The notes: generated by a model from the sequence alone, not told the origin. A stretch of 64,000 nucleotides of DNA from Algicola sp. (GCA_018222915.1 JAAEZI010000002.1:1-64000), one strand, 5' to 3'; positions 46,645 through 56,285 are shown, numbered from the stretch's first letter. Numbers and translations: made by a program.

Positions 46645-47049
46645 TTATCTCATGAACGTTAATAAAAATCCATCAAATGCGATACCATCATCCAGTACAA
46701 GTTGATTTGCTGTGAGCGTCATAATTTCTAAATTCAGAAAATCAACAGAAATGACGGTTGAAGTCTCTGTGCTTGAAACCGAATAATCGTATGTTCCACT
46801 GTTTAAACCACTGTACACCATTTCTGAGTCGCTGTTGTTAGTGATCATGACTTGTTCGTTTTCTGTGTCAAAATCCCAAACAATGGTGCCTTCTTCAAAA
46901 TCTTGATCTAAACCAACCAATCCACCAGAAATGTTAGTTAGAGACCATTGTCCATCTAATGTAGGTTCAATCACCACGGCTGCATCATCATCTGAGTTGC
47001 AAGATAAGGTTAGAAGACAGTATAGTAAAATAACTAAATGCGTTCTCAT
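46645..47049 (-). CDS. Small lipocalin-like lipoprotein, probably surface-exposed
   Basis: A 134-residue protein with a lipobox LLTLSC (Cys17) and a mature N-terminus CNSDDDAAV whose acidic cluster at +3 to +5 matches the lipoprotein export signal pattern. GQWSLTNISGGLVG and the beta-rich remainder, with alternating Val/Thr, fit a small lipocalin-like barrel. Its ligand is unknown. It is a lone gene. Confidence 0.68.
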   Translation of the reverse strand: MRTHLVILLYCLLTLSCNSDDDAAVVIEPTLDGQWSLTNISGGLVGLDQDFEEGTIVWDFDTENEQVMITNNSDSEMVYSGLNSGTYDYSVSSTETSTVISVDFLNLEIMTLTANQLVLDDGIAFDGFLLTFMR

Positions 47050-47137
47050 AGTGTGTAACTTTTATATAAAGATACAAATGTGATAAAAAGGTTGCGCGAT
47101 AACTTAACAATTGAGATAATTATCTACTAACAAATAG

Positions 47138-47145
47138 TATATTTG
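47138..47145 (+). promoter_or_regulatory. Candidate -7 element of the TerB/DnaJ gene
   Basis: TATATTTG matches TAnnTTTG exactly and lies 27 bp before the ATG at 47173. A weaker TTG is seen at 47111-47113, at a spacing of 24 bp. Confidence 0.45.
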
Positions 47146-47172
47146 AACATCACAAGAATTTAAGAGACATAC

Positions 47173-47958
47173 ATGAGTTTTGCAAAATGGATAGGAGGCG
47201 CTTTGGGTTGGTCATTTGGCGGACCTATTGGCGCTATAATTGGTTTAGCTATTGGAAGTATCATTGATGGCGCTTCTGATGGCAATGGGTTTTTATTGGG
47301 TGAAGGTGATCCTTACAAAAAACGCTCAAGATCATCAACAACACGATCTCGATCACAATCCAAGACGCGTCCGCAAACACGATCAGGTGATTTTGAAGTC
47401 AGTTTGCTTATTTTGGCTTCTGTTGTGATAAAGGCAGATGGTAAGCAAGACCAAAGTGAATTGGATTTCGTTCGTCAGCAATTTGTGAGCATGTATGGAA
47501 AAGAACGTGCAAATCAGGCGTTTAAACTGTTTAACAATATCAATAAGCAACAAATTCCTACCCGAAAAGTTTGTTTACAGATAAAATCCATGATGGATCA
47601 TCCGTCGCGCTTACAGTTATTGCATTTTTTGTTTGGAATCGCTAAGGCTGATGGTATGGTTACCGAAGATGAAGTGTCACAAATTTTCATGATTTCAGGG
47701 TATCTAGGCATTAGTTCGAGAGATTATGGCAGTATCAAAGCCATGTTTTACGACAGTCGTGGTAATGCCTATAAGATTTTGGAAATCACACCTGAAGCCA
47801 CAGATGATGAGGTGAAAAAAGCCTATAGAAAAATGGCTAAAAAATACCATCCTGATAAAGTGATTCATTTAGGTGAAGAACATCAAAAGGGTGCTGAAGA
47901 GAAATTTAGACAAGTCCAATTAGCCTACGAACAACTTCAAAAAGAACGCGGCTTTTAA
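47173..47958 (+). CDS. TerB-like and DnaJ-domain protein (DjlA-like)
   Basis: A 261-residue protein. The N-terminus is a glycine-rich hydrophobic stretch (MSFAKWIGGALGWSFGGPIGA, about 1-30), followed by an Arg/Ser-rich linker, a TerB-like helical domain (about 75-190) and a DnaJ domain (about 200-261) with the HPD motif (about 225-227). It should stimulate DnaK at a membrane or tellurite-type stress site, like E. coli DjlA. No dnaK is adjacent. A conserved architecture in Bacteroidetes. Confidence 0.85.
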   Translation: MSFAKWIGGALGWSFGGPIGAIIGLAIGSIIDGASDGNGFLLGEGDPYKKRSRSSTTRSRSQSKTRPQTRSGDFEVSLLILASVVIKADGKQDQSELDFVRQQFVSMYGKERANQAFKLFNNINKQQIPTRKVCLQIKSMMDHPSRLQLLHFLFGIAKADGMVTEDEVSQIFMISGYLGISSRDYGSIKAMFYDSRGNAYKILEITPEATDDEVKKAYRKMAKKYHPDKVIHLGEEHQKGAEEKFRQVQLAYEQLQKERGF

Positions 47959-48131
47959 ATTTTAGGGACTTCAAGTTATAGCTGATCCTACAATGCTAGT
48001 AGTACTCACATGTCATATGTCAATCATTCTTCTGACTCATGCGAACTAGTAATTTGGCATTTTTATTGCTAGTTTTAAAAAAATTAGGGAGACCTTTTCA
48101 ACTTTTGACCATTAATAAGTAAACAGCATGT

Positions 48132-48674
48132 ATGAGCGATCAGGACATTTTAGAACTTTTTAAAAAAGGTCAACGTGATAAAGCATTTAAAAAACTCTAT
48201 CGACTTTATCCCAGAATTGAGAAGCTAATCCTTTCCAAAGGTGGCAGTCAAGCCGACGCCAATGACGTATTTCAAGAAGCTTTGATTATTTTAAATAGGA
48301 ATCTGGAGACTTCAGATTTTCAGCTCACGTCTTCATTTTATACCTATTTATATGCGGTATCTCAATTTGTCTGGTCTGATCTTCAAAAGTCCCATTCCAG
48401 AAAAAATCTACAAGAGCTTAATGCCCAAGAAATTGAAATGTTTCAAGCCGTCATTGAGGAAAAAAAATACCAATTAGCCGAACATGCTTTTTCAAAAATT
48501 GGAAAACGATGTCAGCAATTATTACAACTGTTTTATCACAAAAGCATGTCTTTTAAAGACATTGCCGAAGTGATGCAATTTAAATCTTCAAAAGTTGCAA
48601 AAAATCAGAAGTATAAATGCTTGCAAAAAGCCAAAGACATTTACCAAACCCAATTGAAATCTGTTCAATCTTAA
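48132..48674 (+). CDS. RNA polymerase sigma-70 family (ECF-like) factor
   Basis: A 180-residue sigma factor with region 2 (about 20-85; the DANDVFQEALIIL segment) and region 4 (about 115-165; KSMSFKDIAEVMQFKSSKVAKNQKYKCLQKAK is a helix-turn-helix recognition segment). It is therefore an ECF-size factor that directs polymerase to a few promoters. The gene for the membrane protein at 48685 begins 10 bp later, an arrangement typical of a sigma/anti-sigma pair. Confidence 0.85.
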   Translation: MSDQDILELFKKGQRDKAFKKLYRLYPRIEKLILSKGGSQADANDVFQEALIILNRNLETSDFQLTSSFYTYLYAVSQFVWSDLQKSHSRKNLQELNAQEIEMFQAVIEEKKYQLAEHAFSKIGKRCQQLLQLFYHKSMSFKDIAEVMQFKSSKVAKNQKYKCLQKAKDIYQTQLKSVQS

Positions 48675-48684
48675 AAAGAAAAGC

Positions 48685-50841
48685 ATGGAAACGTATCAGC
48701 AACATATCGAAATCATTAACAATTATATCAATAACCTGTTATCAGCAAAAGCGCGTATAAATTTTGAAGCTAGACTTCAAAGCGATCAAGACTTAAATAC
48801 GCTTTACCAAGAACATGTCTTGTTTTTAAAGGGCCTAGAAAGAATCCCTTTGAAAGCAGATATTGTAAAAGCCCAGCGCGCATATTTAACTGAAAAATGG
48901 TTAAAAATTTCAGGTATCGCTATTATAGGTCTTGGTGTCTTGGTCGTACTGTATACCTTCGTTTTTCAGACTTCGGAAATAGATCCAACTCCGAAACATA
49001 AGCATGCAAACACGGTTGTCACAGATACTGTTTCCGTGAAAACTGAGACTGAAACAATCCAAGAAAGCAGCTCTGAGTTTGTTGTGAAAGATACCACGTT
49101 AATAGACAAAGAACAGCCACTCAACACGACTACTGAATCCAATACTTCTGGTGGCAATAAAGCTCAAATATCCCTTAAAAAGCGTCCAGAACGCATCAGG
49201 ATAAACACACAAAAAGACACGGTTGTTCGTTGTAAAGAAGGCACACTGCTTCGTATTTCAAAAGGGTCATTTAGGAATCCAATCACAGGTCTTACAGTTC
49301 AAGGAGAGATCACATTAGTGGTCTCTGAATTTTATCAACTTTCTGACATTTTATTAAACCATCTATCAACGGTTTCAGATGGAAATCAATTAGAGACAGG
49401 AGGCATGCTTCAATTGAAAGCTTATCAGCAAGACACATCTCTTGAGCTCAACTCAAATGAAACCATTGAAATAGCATTTCCAACGGCATCTAAAAAACCA
49501 GACATGCAACTGTTTACGGGTGAGTGGAACGATGACAACATTAATTGGAAATTAGAAAATGATCAACTTGAAAGTATTGAAGTGTCGGTAGAGGCGCCAA
49601 CAGAATCTGAAAATATTGAAGTGCCATTTTCGGTTGTGGAACAAGCGCCAACATTTCCAGGATGTGAAAATGAAGATGAAGCGGTTCGTAAACAATGTAC
49701 AATTGATGCCATAGCAAATTTTATTGACAGAAATTTCAATAAGGATATAGCTAATATACTAGGCTTAAGTGGTACTCAGCGCATCATGTCCGTATTTAAA
49801 ATTGATCGAGACGGCCAAGTTGTATTCATTCAATCGCGAGCGTCAGATCCAAGATTGAGTGATGAAGCAGATAGGGTGATTGCTCTCTTACCCCAAATGG
49901 TACCGGGTTTACAACGTGGTAAACCAGTCACAGTTCCCTACTCCTTACCTATCGTTTTCAATGTGAATAATCGCGTTCAAAATGTTTCTGGAAACATCAT
50001 TATGAGAGATTCGTCACAAAGTCAATCTAATTTTGGAAGTACTGTGGCAATGGACACAATATTCAATGAACGTCGTGGCATGGTAGAATTGATTAGAGAA
50101 GTGATGCATGACAAGGATTTTATCGTAGACTCTCTGTTTCTGCTTGAATGGGATCAATATAAACAGCAACGACTTATCAGAAATATTAGCCTAGAAACTC
50201 AACCAAATCGAATTGAAACGGCTTATGTTTTGAGAAAGGCGCTATTTGAGATGCCCAACACCAAATTTAAAATACTAGAGGATGATTCCATTACTAGAGG
50301 TGGTCATGTGATACGTGTTCCTTGGGACAAAACAAAAATACCAACAACCACACGTATCATGAATCTTGTTCCCAAACGCCTTTTTTACGCTGGAAATGAT
50401 GCTGTCACAACTGAAGAATTTGAATCGCGATTAATAGACAATAATGATCGATCTATTACTTCTAGAGATGCCAATTATTATGTATTGAAAACGTCAAACT
50501 TAGGTTGGATCAATTGTGACCGATTTATCAATGGTCGCACCAAGCGCATCAAATACAAAATAAAAATTAAGAATGCTGAAGGCGCTCAAATTAGCATGAT
50601 ATTTAAGTCGGTAAATTCCGTATTACCGAGTTGGAAAACCAATGGTTATTACGATTTTCAAACAGTTCCTGATAATCAAGATATTATATTATTCGCCATT
50701 AAAAGAAAAGCAGGAAAACTCTATTACGATTTAGTACCAACGAAAACAGAAGAACATCCAGACGTTAATTTTGATTTCAAAGAGGTTAGTTTGGAAGCTT
50801 TAAAAATAACATTGGATCAACTCAACAGTGACAAGAATTAA
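48685..50841 (+). CDS. Membrane protein with anti-sigma-like N-terminus and TonB C-terminal domain
   Basis: A 718-residue single-pass protein. The N-terminal 70 residues are cytoplasmic and short (INNYINNLLSAKARINFEARLQSD), like anti-sigma factors; a membrane helix follows at about 72-94. The periplasmic part has a ZU5-like segment (EGTLLRISKGSF onward, about 185-270) and a TonB C-terminal domain (about 317-430; TFPGCENEDE, then MVPGLQRGKPVTVPYSLPI), then an unrecognised C-terminal half. The TonB-type domain normally contacts TonB boxes of receptors. Translated 10 bp after the sigma factor. It could control that factor in response to an outer-membrane event. Function inferred from position. 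Confidence 0.72.
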   Translation: METYQQHIEIINNYINNLLSAKARINFEARLQSDQDLNTLYQEHVLFLKGLERIPLKADIVKAQRAYLTEKWLKISGIAIIGLGVLVVLYTFVFQTSEIDPTPKHKHANTVVTDTVSVKTETETIQESSSEFVVKDTTLIDKEQPLNTTTESNTSGGNKAQISLKKRPERIRINTQKDTVVRCKEGTLLRISKGSFRNPITGLTVQGEITLVVSEFYQLSDILLNHLSTVSDGNQLETGGMLQLKAYQQDTSLELNSNETIEIAFPTASKKPDMQLFTGEWNDDNINWKLENDQLESIEVSVEAPTESENIEVPFSVVEQAPTFPGCENEDEAVRKQCTIDAIANFIDRNFNKDIANILGLSGTQRIMSVFKIDRDGQVVFIQSRASDPRLSDEADRVIALLPQMVPGLQRGKPVTVPYSLPIVFNVNNRVQNVSGNIIMRDSSQSQSNFGSTVAMDTIFNERRGMVELIREVMHDKDFIVDSLFLLEWDQYKQQRLIRNISLETQPNRIETAYVLRKALFEMPNTKFKILEDDSITRGGHVIRVPWDKTKIPTTTRIMNLVPKRLFYAGNDAVTTEEFESRLIDNNDRSITSRDANYYVLKTSNLGWINCDRFINGRTKRIKYKIKIKNAEGAQISMIFKSVNSVLPSWKTNGYYDFQTVPDNQDIILFAIKRKAGKLYYDLVPTKTEEHPDVNFDFKEVSLEALKITLDQLNSDKN

Positions 50842-52001
50842 CCTCTAAATAAGAAAAAATCGTCTTTTATATCTTCAATTTGAGAGTCTTCATTGGTCAT
50901 AATATAATCAATAGCCAGAGACGTAAATGTGTCCCCTTTTGGTGTTAATGAGACCACTTGATTCTTGATAGTAATCATATTGTTTTTTAATGCTAAATCT
51001 AATACTGTTTTAGAACGTACCTTTTGCCAATTGATATGTTCGTTTAAGTGGTTAACATGTCGCTCTTTTTCATCGTCATGGTTTTTTAAATGCAGTAAAA
51101 ATGTCAACAAAGAAACTTCTGTTCGTTGTTGTTTCTCTCTATACAAAACGGCAATGATGCCTTTACTCGGAGCGAATAAATAGACCACTAAAAACAGGAC
51201 GCCAAGCATCGTTGTAATCGAACCTGCGATAGAAGCATCTAACCCATGTGCTAGCCAGTAACCTGCAATAGCACTAAACACACCAAATAGTATGGATAAA
51301 GTCAGCATTTTCTTCAAATCTGTAGTTAACAGATACGCTGTTGCTGCTGGAGTAATCATGAGTGCGACAACCAAAATGGCACCAACCGCATCGAAAGCAC
51401 CAACTGTAGTCACAGATGCAACACTCATTAAACCATAATGAATCACCATTGGAGAAAACCCTAATGAGGCTGCCAATCCTTTGTCGAAAGTACTCAACTT
51501 GAGCTCTTTAAAAAACGTGATTAGCAAAACAACTGTTATCAATAAAATGATTCCAATAATCCATAAGGATTTTGGGCCAACGTCTATGCCTGCAATAAGT
51601 AATCGGTCAAAAGGAGCAAAAGCCAATTCACCCAACAATACAGCATCGACGTCCAAATGTACATCGTTGGCATTTTTCGCAATTAGAATAACACCGATAC
51701 TGAAAAGTACTGGAAACACCAACCCAATGGCTGTGTCTTCCTTGACAAGTCCAGTTTTTTGAATATATTCAACCAAAACGACTGTAATAATACCAGTGAC
51801 GGCAGCCAGTAAAATTAATAATGGCGAGTTTAAATCTTGAGTGATAAAAAATCCGATGACAATTCCAGGTAAAATCGAATGACTAATAGCATCACTAATC
51901 ATAGCCATTTTGCGCAACACTAAAAATGTTCCAGGTATGGCGCAAGCTATCGCAACTAAGCTAGCGATGAGTTGTATTTCAAATTGTGCGCTACTCATCA
52001 T
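50838..52001 (-). CDS. Metal ABC transporter permease with winged-helix-like C-terminus (distal)
   Basis: A 387-residue ABC-3 family permease with about eight membrane helices (about 1-285), including MAMISDAISHSILPGIV. It transports zinc, manganese or iron with the ATPase and binding protein of the operon. From about residue 300 the chain is soluble and cytosolic (TFLLHLKNHDDEKERHVNHL..., ending DDFFLFRG), with a pattern resembling a degenerate winged helix (VLDLALKNNMITIKNQVVSLTPKGD). It overlaps the other permease by 11 bp and a convergent gene by 4 bp. Confidence 0.87.
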   Translation of the reverse strand: MMSSAQFEIQLIASLVAIACAIPGTFLVLRKMAMISDAISHSILPGIVIGFFITQDLNSPLLILLAAVTGIITVVLVEYIQKTGLVKEDTAIGLVFPVLFSIGVILIAKNANDVHLDVDAVLLGELAFAPFDRLLIAGIDVGPKSLWIIGIILLITVVLLITFFKELKLSTFDKGLAASLGFSPMVIHYGLMSVASVTTVGAFDAVGAILVVALMITPAATAYLLTTDLKKMLTLSILFGVFSAIAGYWLAHGLDASIAGSITTMLGVLFLVVYLFAPSKGIIAVLYREKQQRTEVSLLTFLLHLKNHDDEKERHVNHLNEHINWQKVRSKTVLDLALKNNMITIKNQVVSLTPKGDTFTSLAIDYIMTNEDSQIEDIKDDFFLFRG

Positions 52002-53118
52002 GTTTACTTAATTGATTATACAAATTAGAGGCCGTTTCGAAACCTTCAGAAGTTAAACTCCATGTGGTTCCCTCAAGGGTCACAAAATCTTTCTCTACTA
52101 ACTTTTTTAAAGTTCCTTTAGTAAATCCATGGAAGTTGTTCAGTATTTTAATTTCATGTGGATGTGAAATATTTTCATGTGTTTCAGCAATATGATACAT
52201 AAAAGCCAAGGTCTTATGTAGTTCTAAATCACGTCTGTTTTTTATAATTCGTAGCTGTTTAAATAAAATCCCTCGACTTGGAGAAAACACAAATGAAATA
52301 AAGACAAATACCGCAGCCACAAGTACGATAACTGGTCCCGTAGATAAATTATTTTGACTAGCGCTAATCGCCGTACCAAACACCCCAGAAAACGCCCCAA
52401 ATATAGCCGCTAAAAACACCATGATTGATAGGTTATTGGTCCATTGACGAGCTGCTGCTGCTGGCGCTAAAAGCATAGCGCTCATGAGTACAACACCTAC
52501 GGTTTGTAATCCTAGAACAATCGCCAAAACAATAAATGACGTGATCAAAATATCTATCGTTTTGGTGTTAAAACCTAACGTTTTGGCATAATCCTTATCA
52601 AAAAGCAAAATCTTGAATTCTTTCCAAAATAACAATAGCACAATGAGACACAAACCTGTAATTACGGCCATCATCCAAATATCACTTTCTACAAGTGTAG
52701 CAGCTTGTCCAAATAAATATTTGTCGAGTCCAGCTTGATTAGCATTGGGTTGCTTTTGAATAAAGGTGAGTAACAACATTCCAAAACCAAAAAACAAAGA
52801 TAAGATCAGTCCAAGAGCGGTATCCGACTTAAGGTGTGTTTTTGTTATTATTCCTCGAATCCAAAAAGTCCCAATCAAACCACTCACCAACGCACCCAAT
52901 AACAAGGTGTTACTATCTTTAGCTCCAGTAATTAAAAACGCAATCGCGATACCAGGAAGTGCCGCATGAGAGATCGCATCTCCCAAAAGACTTTGTTTTC
53001 TCAATACCGCAAAGCTACCAAGCATGCCTGTAACAGCTCCTAGAATAGCTGTCCCAATGGTGATTGTACGCAGCGTATAATCTGAAAACACTAAAGAAAA
53101 ATACTCTTGAATGGTCAT
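51991..53118 (-). CDS. Metal ABC transporter permease with winged-helix-like C-terminus (proximal)
   Basis: A 375-residue ABC-3 permease, about eight helices (about 1-285; SLLGDAISHAALPGIA is the conserved signature). The last 85 residues form a cytosolic domain with DtxR-type winged-helix features: helices KTLAFMYHIAETHENISH then a recognition helix FTKGTLKKLVEKDFVTLE and a wing WSLTSEGFETA. It is the first permease of a pair and likely forms a heterodimeric membrane channel with the second. Compare the permease-repressor fusion YtgCR of Chlamydia, where such a tail is cleaved off. Overlaps its neighbours by 1 and 11 bp. Confidence 0.87.
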   Translation of the reverse strand: MTIQEYFSLVFSDYTLRTITIGTAILGAVTGMLGSFAVLRKQSLLGDAISHAALPGIAIAFLITGAKDSNTLLLGALVSGLIGTFWIRGIITKTHLKSDTALGLILSLFFGFGMLLLTFIQKQPNANQAGLDKYLFGQAATLVESDIWMMAVITGLCLIVLLLFWKEFKILLFDKDYAKTLGFNTKTIDILITSFIVLAIVLGLQTVGVVLMSAMLLAPAAAARQWTNNLSIMVFLAAIFGAFSGVFGTAISASQNNLSTGPVIVLVAAVFVFISFVFSPSRGILFKQLRIIKNRRDLELHKTLAFMYHIAETHENISHPHEIKILNNFHGFTKGTLKKLVEKDFVTLEGTTWSLTSEGFETASNLYNQLSKHDE

Positions 53119-53855
53119 TATTCTTGGATACTTACTTTATAATTAATACCGTAAGTTTTGGTTAAGTTATCATCGTTAAAAATGTCTTTTACAGGTCCTG
53201 TGGCTATTTTCTTCACATTCAAAAACGTGACCCAATCAAAGTATTCAGGGACCGTTTGAAGGTCATGATGCACCACTATAACCGTTTTACCAGCTTTTCT
53301 TAATTCCTTTAAAATATTGATAATCGCAATTTCGGTTGTAGCGTCGACCCCTTGAAAAGGTTCATCCATAAAATAAATAGAGGCATCCTGAACAAGTGCT
53401 CTAGCTAAAAATATCCGTTGTTGTTGTCCTCCAGATAATTGACTAATCTGCCTGTTTTTAAAAGGTAGCATTCCAACTTTTTCAAGAGCTTCTAAAGCCG
53501 CTTTTTTTTCTTTCTGTCTCGGTCTCTTAATCCAACCTAAACTACCATACGTTCCCATCATAACCACATCTAAGGCTGTTGTGGGAAAATCCCAATCCAC
53601 ACTGCCTTTTTGTGGAACATAGGCCACCAACGATCGTTGCTTATTGTAAGGTTTACCATAAATGGAAACACTTCCAGCAATAGGTTTTAAAATGCCTAAA
53701 ATGGACTTGATGAGTGTTGACTTACCCGCACCATTAGGGCCCACAATAGCCATCAAGACACCTTCTGGAATTTCCAAATCAATATCCCACAATACTGGTT
53801 TGTAGTTATATGCTACCGTTAAATCATCTACTTGTACTGCTGTCCTTTTACTCAT
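53118..53855 (-). CDS. Metal ABC transporter ATP-binding protein
   Basis: A 245-residue ABC ATPase with Walker [10 protein letters not shown] (39-47), the LSGGQQQR signature (about 140) and Walker B IYFMDEPF (about 163). It powers the two permeases encoded downstream. It overlaps both neighbours by one base, a sign of tight translational coupling in the metal operon. Confidence 0.93.
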   Translation of the reverse strand: MSKRTAVQVDDLTVAYNYKPVLWDIDLEIPEGVLMAIVGPNGAGKSTLIKSILGILKPIAGSVSIYGKPYNKQRSLVAYVPQKGSVDWDFPTTALDVVMMGTYGSLGWIKRPRQKEKKAALEALEKVGMLPFKNRQISQLSGGQQQRIFLARALVQDASIYFMDEPFQGVDATTEIAIINILKELRKAGKTVIVVHHDLQTVPEYFDWVTFLNVKKIATGPVKDIFNDDNLTKTYGINYKVSIQE

Positions 53856-54763
53856 TATTTTAAAGCATTTACAATGGTATTCACGTTATATTCAAACATT
53901 CCTATATAGGTGCCCTCTACAGTTCCGGAGCTACCTAAAGCATCTGAGTACAAGGTTCCACCTATAACGACATCATGTCCTTTCGATTTTACCGCTGCCT
54001 GTAAGGCTTCTATAGTACGTTTAGGGACTGAACTCTCTACAAAGATAGCTTTGATTTTATTTTCAATAATAAAAGCCGATAAATTTTGTACATCTTGAAC
54101 GCCTGCTTCAGTTGCAGTCGACAAACCTTGTAATCCAACAACTTCAAAACCATAAGCCTTTCCAAAATAATTAAACGCATCATGTGCCGTCACCAATATT
54201 CTTTTATCCTTCGGAAGCGTCTGAATAACGTCCTCTATTTTGTCTTGAAGATTGTCTAATTTGTCAATATATGTTTTCTCGTTCGCCTCGAATACGTCTG
54301 AGTTTTCAGGACTTTGTTCAGACAAAACGGTAGTGACCTTTCTTGCAAATTGTTTAAAATAATTGATGTTAAACCAAACATGTGGGTCGTAATTAGATGC
54401 AAAATAATCGGAACCAATTAAAGTGTTTTTATCTAATTCTTCACCGAGTGCAACAGTCATTTTATTCAATTTCTCCATTTTCTCGAAGACCTCTACAAGT
54501 TTTCCTTCCAGATGTAACCCATTGTAAAATACAATATCTGCATCTACAAGTTTTGTAACATCGCCTTCGCTAGCTTTATATAGATGTGGATCAACACCAC
54601 TTCCCATCAAGCCTTTGACATTAACCTCGTCTCCACCTATGTTTTTCACTAAATCCGTTATCATGGTAGTGGTGGTCACAATGTTTAATTTGCCATTAGT
54701 TGGCGTTTCATTTTTACAATTGAACACCAAAACTAAAAGTAATATTACACTATATTTTTTCAT
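53855..54763 (-). CDS. Metal ABC transporter substrate-binding lipoprotein (TroA/ZnuA-type)
   Basis: About 302 residues from the ATG at 54763 ([16 protein letters not shown]); the frame to 54799 has no signal. The lipobox Cys16 anchors it to the membrane. Metal ligands by family alignment are His60 (GVDPHLY), His128 (YDPHVWF), His194 ([10 protein letters not shown]) and Asp274 (LYSDALG). A third-position His, rather than the Glu usual in Mn/Fe-binding proteins (PsaA, YfeA), is the pattern of TroA and zinc binders, though TroA also binds manganese. No His-rich loop of ZnuA is present. It delivers Mn2+, Zn2+ or Fe2+; the MntR-like regulator favours Mn or Fe. Confidence 0.88.
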   Translation of the reverse strand: MKKYSVILLLVLVFNCKNETPTNGKLNIVTTTTMITDLVKNIGGDEVNVKGLMGSGVDPHLYKASEGDVTKLVDADIVFYNGLHLEGKLVEVFEKMEKLNKMTVALGEELDKNTLIGSDYFASNYDPHVWFNINYFKQFARKVTTVLSEQSPENSDVFEANEKTYIDKLDNLQDKIEDVIQTLPKDKRILVTAHDAFNYFGKAYGFEVVGLQGLSTATEAGVQDVQNLSAFIIENKIKAIFVESSVPKRTIEALQAAVKSKGHDVVIGGTLYSDALGSSGTVEGTYIGMFEYNVNTIVNALK

Positions 54764-54811
54764 TCTATTTTTTAAATTATGAATACTCTGAAAGCACAAA
54801 GTATGAAATGT

Positions 54812-55618
54812 TTATTTTTTATTTGGTACTCTACAACTAGCACCTAATCCCATTAAAATATCTTGACCCTCAGTGATACTTGTTCCAACATAAGCGTCTA
54901 ACTGCAAATCATTAGAAATCAAATAGGTCAACCCTGAATCCCAATAGTGGTTAGCAGCGCTATCTTCAGGTAAATCACCATAAAGCTCTGCGTATATTCC
55001 AAAGTTATCTGACAATTTATAACCATACGAAACGGAATAAATAGCAGCCGCCTCGGGAGAATCATTTCCCCATTGTGCACCTAAATTATAACCAAGGCTA
55101 GATCGCTCATTTAGAGTATGTGACAACGATAACCTAAAATCAACGCCTGTAGTTTCAGGCCGAAAATCATTTGAGGCAGTAAACAGTGGAAAAACATGAC
55201 CAATCAACGCTATTTCTGGTACACCATTAGCTTCTTCTGTAATGTCCACCTTAACGCCTAGTAACAAAGGAGATAATCCGCTAGTCACGTCGTCAAGTTT
55301 TGCACCATTCACCTTAGTAACACCTTCAACAAAATCCCAACCTACACGCAACTCCACATTATCTAAAATTCCATAACGAACAAGTGTTGTATTGTAGGTA
55401 TAACTTTCTATTTGTATAGTGCTGTCTTCAAAAGATTCATACAAGCCTCCTGACTCAATTTGAAGAACGCCCTTTCCAACAGTAGACGATGCCTCTGTAG
55501 CATCAGGTCGGTCGGTCACCAATGGTTCAGAAACATTGGTTGCTTGATCGTTTTGTGCGATTAGAGCACTACTATTAAGGGTCAAAAAAATAAAATGAGC
55601 AATCGTTTTATAACTCAT
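54812..55618 (-). CDS. Outer-membrane protein of the MetA-pathway-of-phenol-degradation-like family
   Basis: About 268 residues from the ATG at 55618 (MSYKTIAHFIFLTLNSSALIAQ is the signal); an alternative ATG at 55624 or a frame start at 55648 cannot be excluded. The mature chain (TDRPDATEASSTVGKGVLQIESG) and repeating beta strands ending GLGASCRVPNKK resemble PF13557 channels. It lies in the metal operon between the regulator and the binding protein, so it may be a channel for the same metal. That is inference; the family's ligands are poorly known. Confidence 0.7.
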   Translation of the reverse strand: MSYKTIAHFIFLTLNSSALIAQNDQATNVSEPLVTDRPDATEASSTVGKGVLQIESGGLYESFEDSTIQIESYTYNTTLVRYGILDNVELRVGWDFVEGVTKVNGAKLDDVTSGLSPLLLGVKVDITEEANGVPEIALIGHVFPLFTASNDFRPETTGVDFRLSLSHTLNERSSLGYNLGAQWGNDSPEAAAIYSVSYGYKLSDNFGIYAELYGDLPEDSAANHYWDSGLTYLISNDLQLDAYVGTSITEGQDILMGLGASCRVPNKK

Positions 55619-56264
55619 CAACATAAATAATTTTAGTGAAATCTTCATTCAGTACAATGGTATTAGAATCAATGGTAATTTGAGTCATCGCGTTGCCATT
55701 AAACTGTTTAGACACGGTTATTTTATTCCTATATTTTATCTGATTGTGTGTACAAAAATCGAAGAATTCCTTATCATCACTAATCAGCCTTGAGATCATA
55801 TAAGTTTTTCCTTCGCTTGCATCTGCCAGCGCTATCGATGTATCAACAGTTGTGATTTCACCTAAAGCGTTCGGTATGGGATCACCATGTGGGTCAAATT
55901 TTGGATGACCGAGATATTCACTTATTTTTTCCGCTAAAAGATCAGATGTTTGATGCTCCAATAGCTCGGCCTCTCGATGTATATCATGGAGAGACATGTC
56001 AAACATCTTATATAAAAAAGCTTCCCATAAACGATGCTTCCGAACAACATTCAAAGCCATTTTAGTGCCTTTATCGGTTAACTGCAAAGCTTGGTATTTT
56101 TCATAATTCAATAAATCCCTTGAGGCTAATTTCTTAGCCATATCAGTGGCAGCCGCATTGGAAATACCTAATTGTTTTGCGATGTTTCCCGGTTTAGTAT
56201 CCTTGATATCATGCTTATCATTATTATAAATGGCCTTGACAAAATTTTCAATAGCTACTGACAT
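55608..56264 (-). CDS. DtxR/MntR-family metal-dependent transcriptional repressor
   Basis: A 218-residue DtxR-family protein with an N-terminal winged helix (about 1-60; NIAKQLGISNAAATDMAKKLASRDLL contains the recognition helix), a dimerisation and metal-binding domain (about 63-140; LEH and EAELLEHQTSDL ligands) and a C-terminal FeoA-like SH3 domain (about 150-218). It is longer than B. subtilis MntR (142) and so is closer to IdeR/DtxR in layout. It represses target genes when Mn2+ or Fe2+ is bound. It heads the metal transporter operon and probably controls itself through the palindrome upstream. Confidence 0.88.
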   Translation of the reverse strand: MSVAIENFVKAIYNNDKHDIKDTKPGNIAKQLGISNAAATDMAKKLASRDLLNYEKYQALQLTDKGTKMALNVVRKHRLWEAFLYKMFDMSLHDIHREAELLEHQTSDLLAEKISEYLGHPKFDPHGDPIPNALGEITTVDTSIALADASEGKTYMISRLISDDKEFFDFCTHNQIKYRNKITVSKQFNGNAMTQITIDSNTIVLNEDFTKIIYVDEL

Positions 56265-56285
56265 TTCTTATTACTTTAATTATTT

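Noticed and set aside
47959-48131. Small gene in the gap before the sigma factor
   Set aside because: I found no open frame with a signal or conserved motif in the 173 bp; stops occur in all frames. Only an AT-rich stretch remains.
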